In this document: in pieces, positions 5,858-6,778 of the stretch
Position numbering within the stretch: the first letter of the stretch is position 1
How the letters are laid out: every line of letters begins with the position of its first letter
Assembly: GCA_002342785.1 (NCBI GenBank)
Contig: DDQV01000088.1
Span: forward strand, 1-6,778
Length of the DNA stretch: 6,778 nt
From: Fusobacteriaceae bacterium UBA2433
GTDB lineage: Bacteria > Fusobacteriota > Fusobacteriia > Fusobacteriales > Fusobacteriaceae
Direction of reading: 5' to 3'
Program-made: the position numbers and the translations under genes
Notes under the pieces: model-generated
Told to the model about the DNA's origin: nothing
Seen by the model: the letters and a program-made list of their open reading frames with translations, nothing else
The model's database searches: none

Positions 5858-5871
5858 GTAACATAGGTTAC
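5858..5871. promoter_or_regulatory. Palindromic Crp/Fnr-family operator, GTAAC-N4-GTTAC
   Basis: A perfect palindrome with five-base arms and a four-base spacer (ATAG), the same geometry as Fnr-family boxes (TTGAT-N4-ATCAA). Its centre, 5864.5, is about 42.5 bases upstream of the predicted start of the minus-strand operon, within one base of the classical class II activator position (-41.5). It is about 72 bases upstream of the predicted start of the regulator gene. From memory, HcpR-type regulators of anaerobes use GTAAC/GTTAC-like boxes; this is not checked here. Confidence 0.65.
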
Positions 5872-5900
5872 GAAAAATAATTTTTTTAAATTATTTAATA

Positions 5901-5930
5901 TTGAAATTTAATCCTTATCTAATATATAAT
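5901..5930 (+). promoter_or_regulatory. Predicted sigma-70 promoter of the Crp/Fnr regulator gene
   Basis: TTGAAA (5901-5906, five of six matches), an 18-base spacer and a perfect TATAAT (5925-5930), giving a start near 5937 and a leader of about 39 bases. The boxes are good enough for constitutive expression without an activator. Confidence 0.65.
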
Positions 5931-5975
5931 GAATTATAAAGATCAAAATTATCTATAAACAATTAGGAGGAGAGT

Positions 5976-6650
5976 ATGAATATATTTGAAAAATTAAAAA
6001 ATGTAAAAATATTTAAGGATATACAAAAAGAACATTTAGAAGTTTTATTGCTTGAATTAAAATATAAAGTTAAAAAATTTGATAAAAATGAAGTAATAGC
6101 TTTTAGGGGAGATGAAATAGAAGATCTTATAATAGTTGCTATGGGAAATGTTTATACTGAAATGCAAAAATTAAATGGTGATTCTATAGTGGTAGATCGA
6201 TTATCAGAGGGAGATGTTTTGGCAGGAGCTTTTATATTTGGGAAGGATAATAGATTTCCAGTAGATGTAATAGCATCGTCAGAATCAGAATTAATATATA
6301 TATCTAAGGAAGAAATTATTAAAATGTTTCAATTAAATGAAAAACTATTACAAAACTATTTAGGTGTAATAAGTAATAAAACTCAATTTTTATCTAAGAA
6401 AATTTGGTTTTCTTTTACTAATAAAAGTATAAATAATAAATTAATAGCTTATCTTCTTAATAATATGAATAGAAATAATCAAGTATTGTTACAAAATTCT
6501 ATGAAAGAGATAGCACAGATGTTTGGTGTTGCTAGACCATCTCTATCTCGTGTATTAAAAGAATTTATAGACGAAGGAATAATAATAAGGAAAGAAAAAA
6601 ATTTGTTAGAAATACCGTCAAAAGATATACTAGTGGACAAGGTAGATTAA
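5976..6650 (+). CDS. Crp/Fnr-family transcriptional regulator (HcpR-like)
   Basis: A 224-residue regulator of usual Crp/Fnr length. Residues about 5-120 form the cyclic-nucleotide-binding-like beta-barrel sensor, including the GDVLAGAFIFGKDNRFPVDV stretch (79-98) typical of a subgroup in anaerobes. A long dimer helix follows (about 115-145), then the C-terminal Crp helix-turn-helix (about 172-205), with SMKEIAQMFGVARPSLSRVL carrying the recognition helix. The protein has no cysteine at all, so it cannot hold an Fnr-type iron-sulfur cluster. It also lacks a recognisable Crp cAMP pocket, so the signal is unknown; haem/NO sensing as in HcpR is possible. AGGAGG lies five bases before ATG. It is divergent from the four-gene operon, with a palindrome in the shared region, and probably activates that operon. 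No convincing terminator follows its TAA. Confidence 0.93.
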   Translation: MNIFEKLKNVKIFKDIQKEHLEVLLLELKYKVKKFDKNEVIAFRGDEIEDLIIVAMGNVYTEMQKLNGDSIVVDRLSEGDVLAGAFIFGKDNRFPVDVIASSESELIYISKEEIIKMFQLNEKLLQNYLGVISNKTQFLSKKIWFSFTNKSINNKLIAYLLNNMNRNNQVLLQNSMKEIAQMFGVARPSLSRVLKEFIDEGIIIRKEKNLLEIPSKDILVDKVD

Positions 6651-6778
6651 TTGATATAAAAATTAAAAATATATAATGTATATTATTAAAAAAATAAAAA
6701 ACATCTATTTTTGTTCCCACACTAAAGAAAAATGCACCAAGCAAAAAGTCTTTATAAGAAGCAATATCAGATTCTACT
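6565..6778 (-). pseudogene. Kef-type (CPA2) cation/proton antiporter fragment, apparently 3'-truncated
   Basis: Reading the minus strand from the right edge in frame (first codon 6777-6775) gives VESDIASYKDFLLGAFFF, then SVGTKIDVFYFF and hydrophobic residues. This matches the conserved ESDIxPFKxLLLGxFFxxVGxxID segment of KefB/KefC-type K+ efflux antiporters, which lies about two-thirds through the membrane domain. In intact proteins about 100 more membrane residues should follow. Here recognisable similarity ends near 6650, exactly where the converging Crp/Fnr gene ends, and the frame then runs antisense into that gene to a TAA at 6565-6567. The regulator is intact, so the antiporter is probably a remnant left by a deletion or insertion. 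A shortened working protein overlapping its neighbour cannot be excluded, because its 5' part lies outside the window. Confidence 0.6.

Noticed and set aside
5875..5896. Inverted repeat AAATAATTT / AAATTATTT near the operator
   Set aside because: Made only of A and T in a very AT-rich gap; expected by chance and not placed like a terminator or operator.
6651..6700. Possible terminator after the Crp/Fnr gene (AATATA / TATATT hairpin)
   Set aside because: Only A-T pairs in a six-base stem and no T run on the plus strand; the stretch is better explained as minus-strand antiporter remnant.

Overview
The window is strongly AT-rich, with A/T-ending codons, AGGAGG-type ribosome binding sites and short gaps between genes. 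Together with the gene content (biosynthetic thiolase, NADPH thioredoxin reductase, HU-type protein, an Fnr/Crp regulator of the kind seen in strict anaerobes, metal-centre-maturation-like proteins) this suggests a low-GC anaerobe, most probably a Fusobacteriota member (Fusobacterium, Cetobacterium or a relative). A clostridial host cannot be excluded from the sequence alone. The window is fully used: there is no gene-free stretch over 300 bases, and I saw no tRNA, rRNA, CRISPR or insertion sequence.

Left part (1-2520), housekeeping genes. The 3' two-thirds of an acetyl-CoA acetyltransferase (+) converges on trxB (-), with a strong bidirectional terminator between them. trxB shares a divergent promoter region with a gene for a two-domain DNA-binding protein, a small winged helix fused to an HU/IHF domain, which ends in its own terminator.

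Central part (2525-5795), the most interesting region. Four minus-strand genes are packed as an operon. In transcription order they are: a solute-binding-protein-like protein with no signal peptide and an N-terminal DUF1858-like domain; a HypB/UreG-like P-loop GTPase rich in cysteine pairs; a soluble ABC-type ATPase, also with a DUF1858-like N-terminal domain; and an 80-residue zinc-ribbon-like protein. No permease or other membrane protein is present, so this is not an ordinary importer. The combination of metal-type binding fold, metallochaperone-type GTPase, ABC ATPase and HypA-like Cys protein suggests a cytoplasmic metal- or cofactor-handling/insertion machine. The target is unknown and this function is inference.

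Right part (5796-6778). The operon is divergent from a cysteine-free Crp/Fnr-family regulator. Between them lies a perfect GTAAC-N4-GTTAC palindrome, centred about 42 bases upstream of the predicted operon start. That is the classical activator position for a Crp/Fnr protein over a promoter that lacks a good -35 box. The simplest reading is that the regulator switches the four-gene operon on; its HcpR-like features suggest nitrosative/redox stress as a possible signal. The right edge carries a minus-strand fragment of a Kef-type cation/proton antiporter that appears cut off where it meets the end of the regulator gene.
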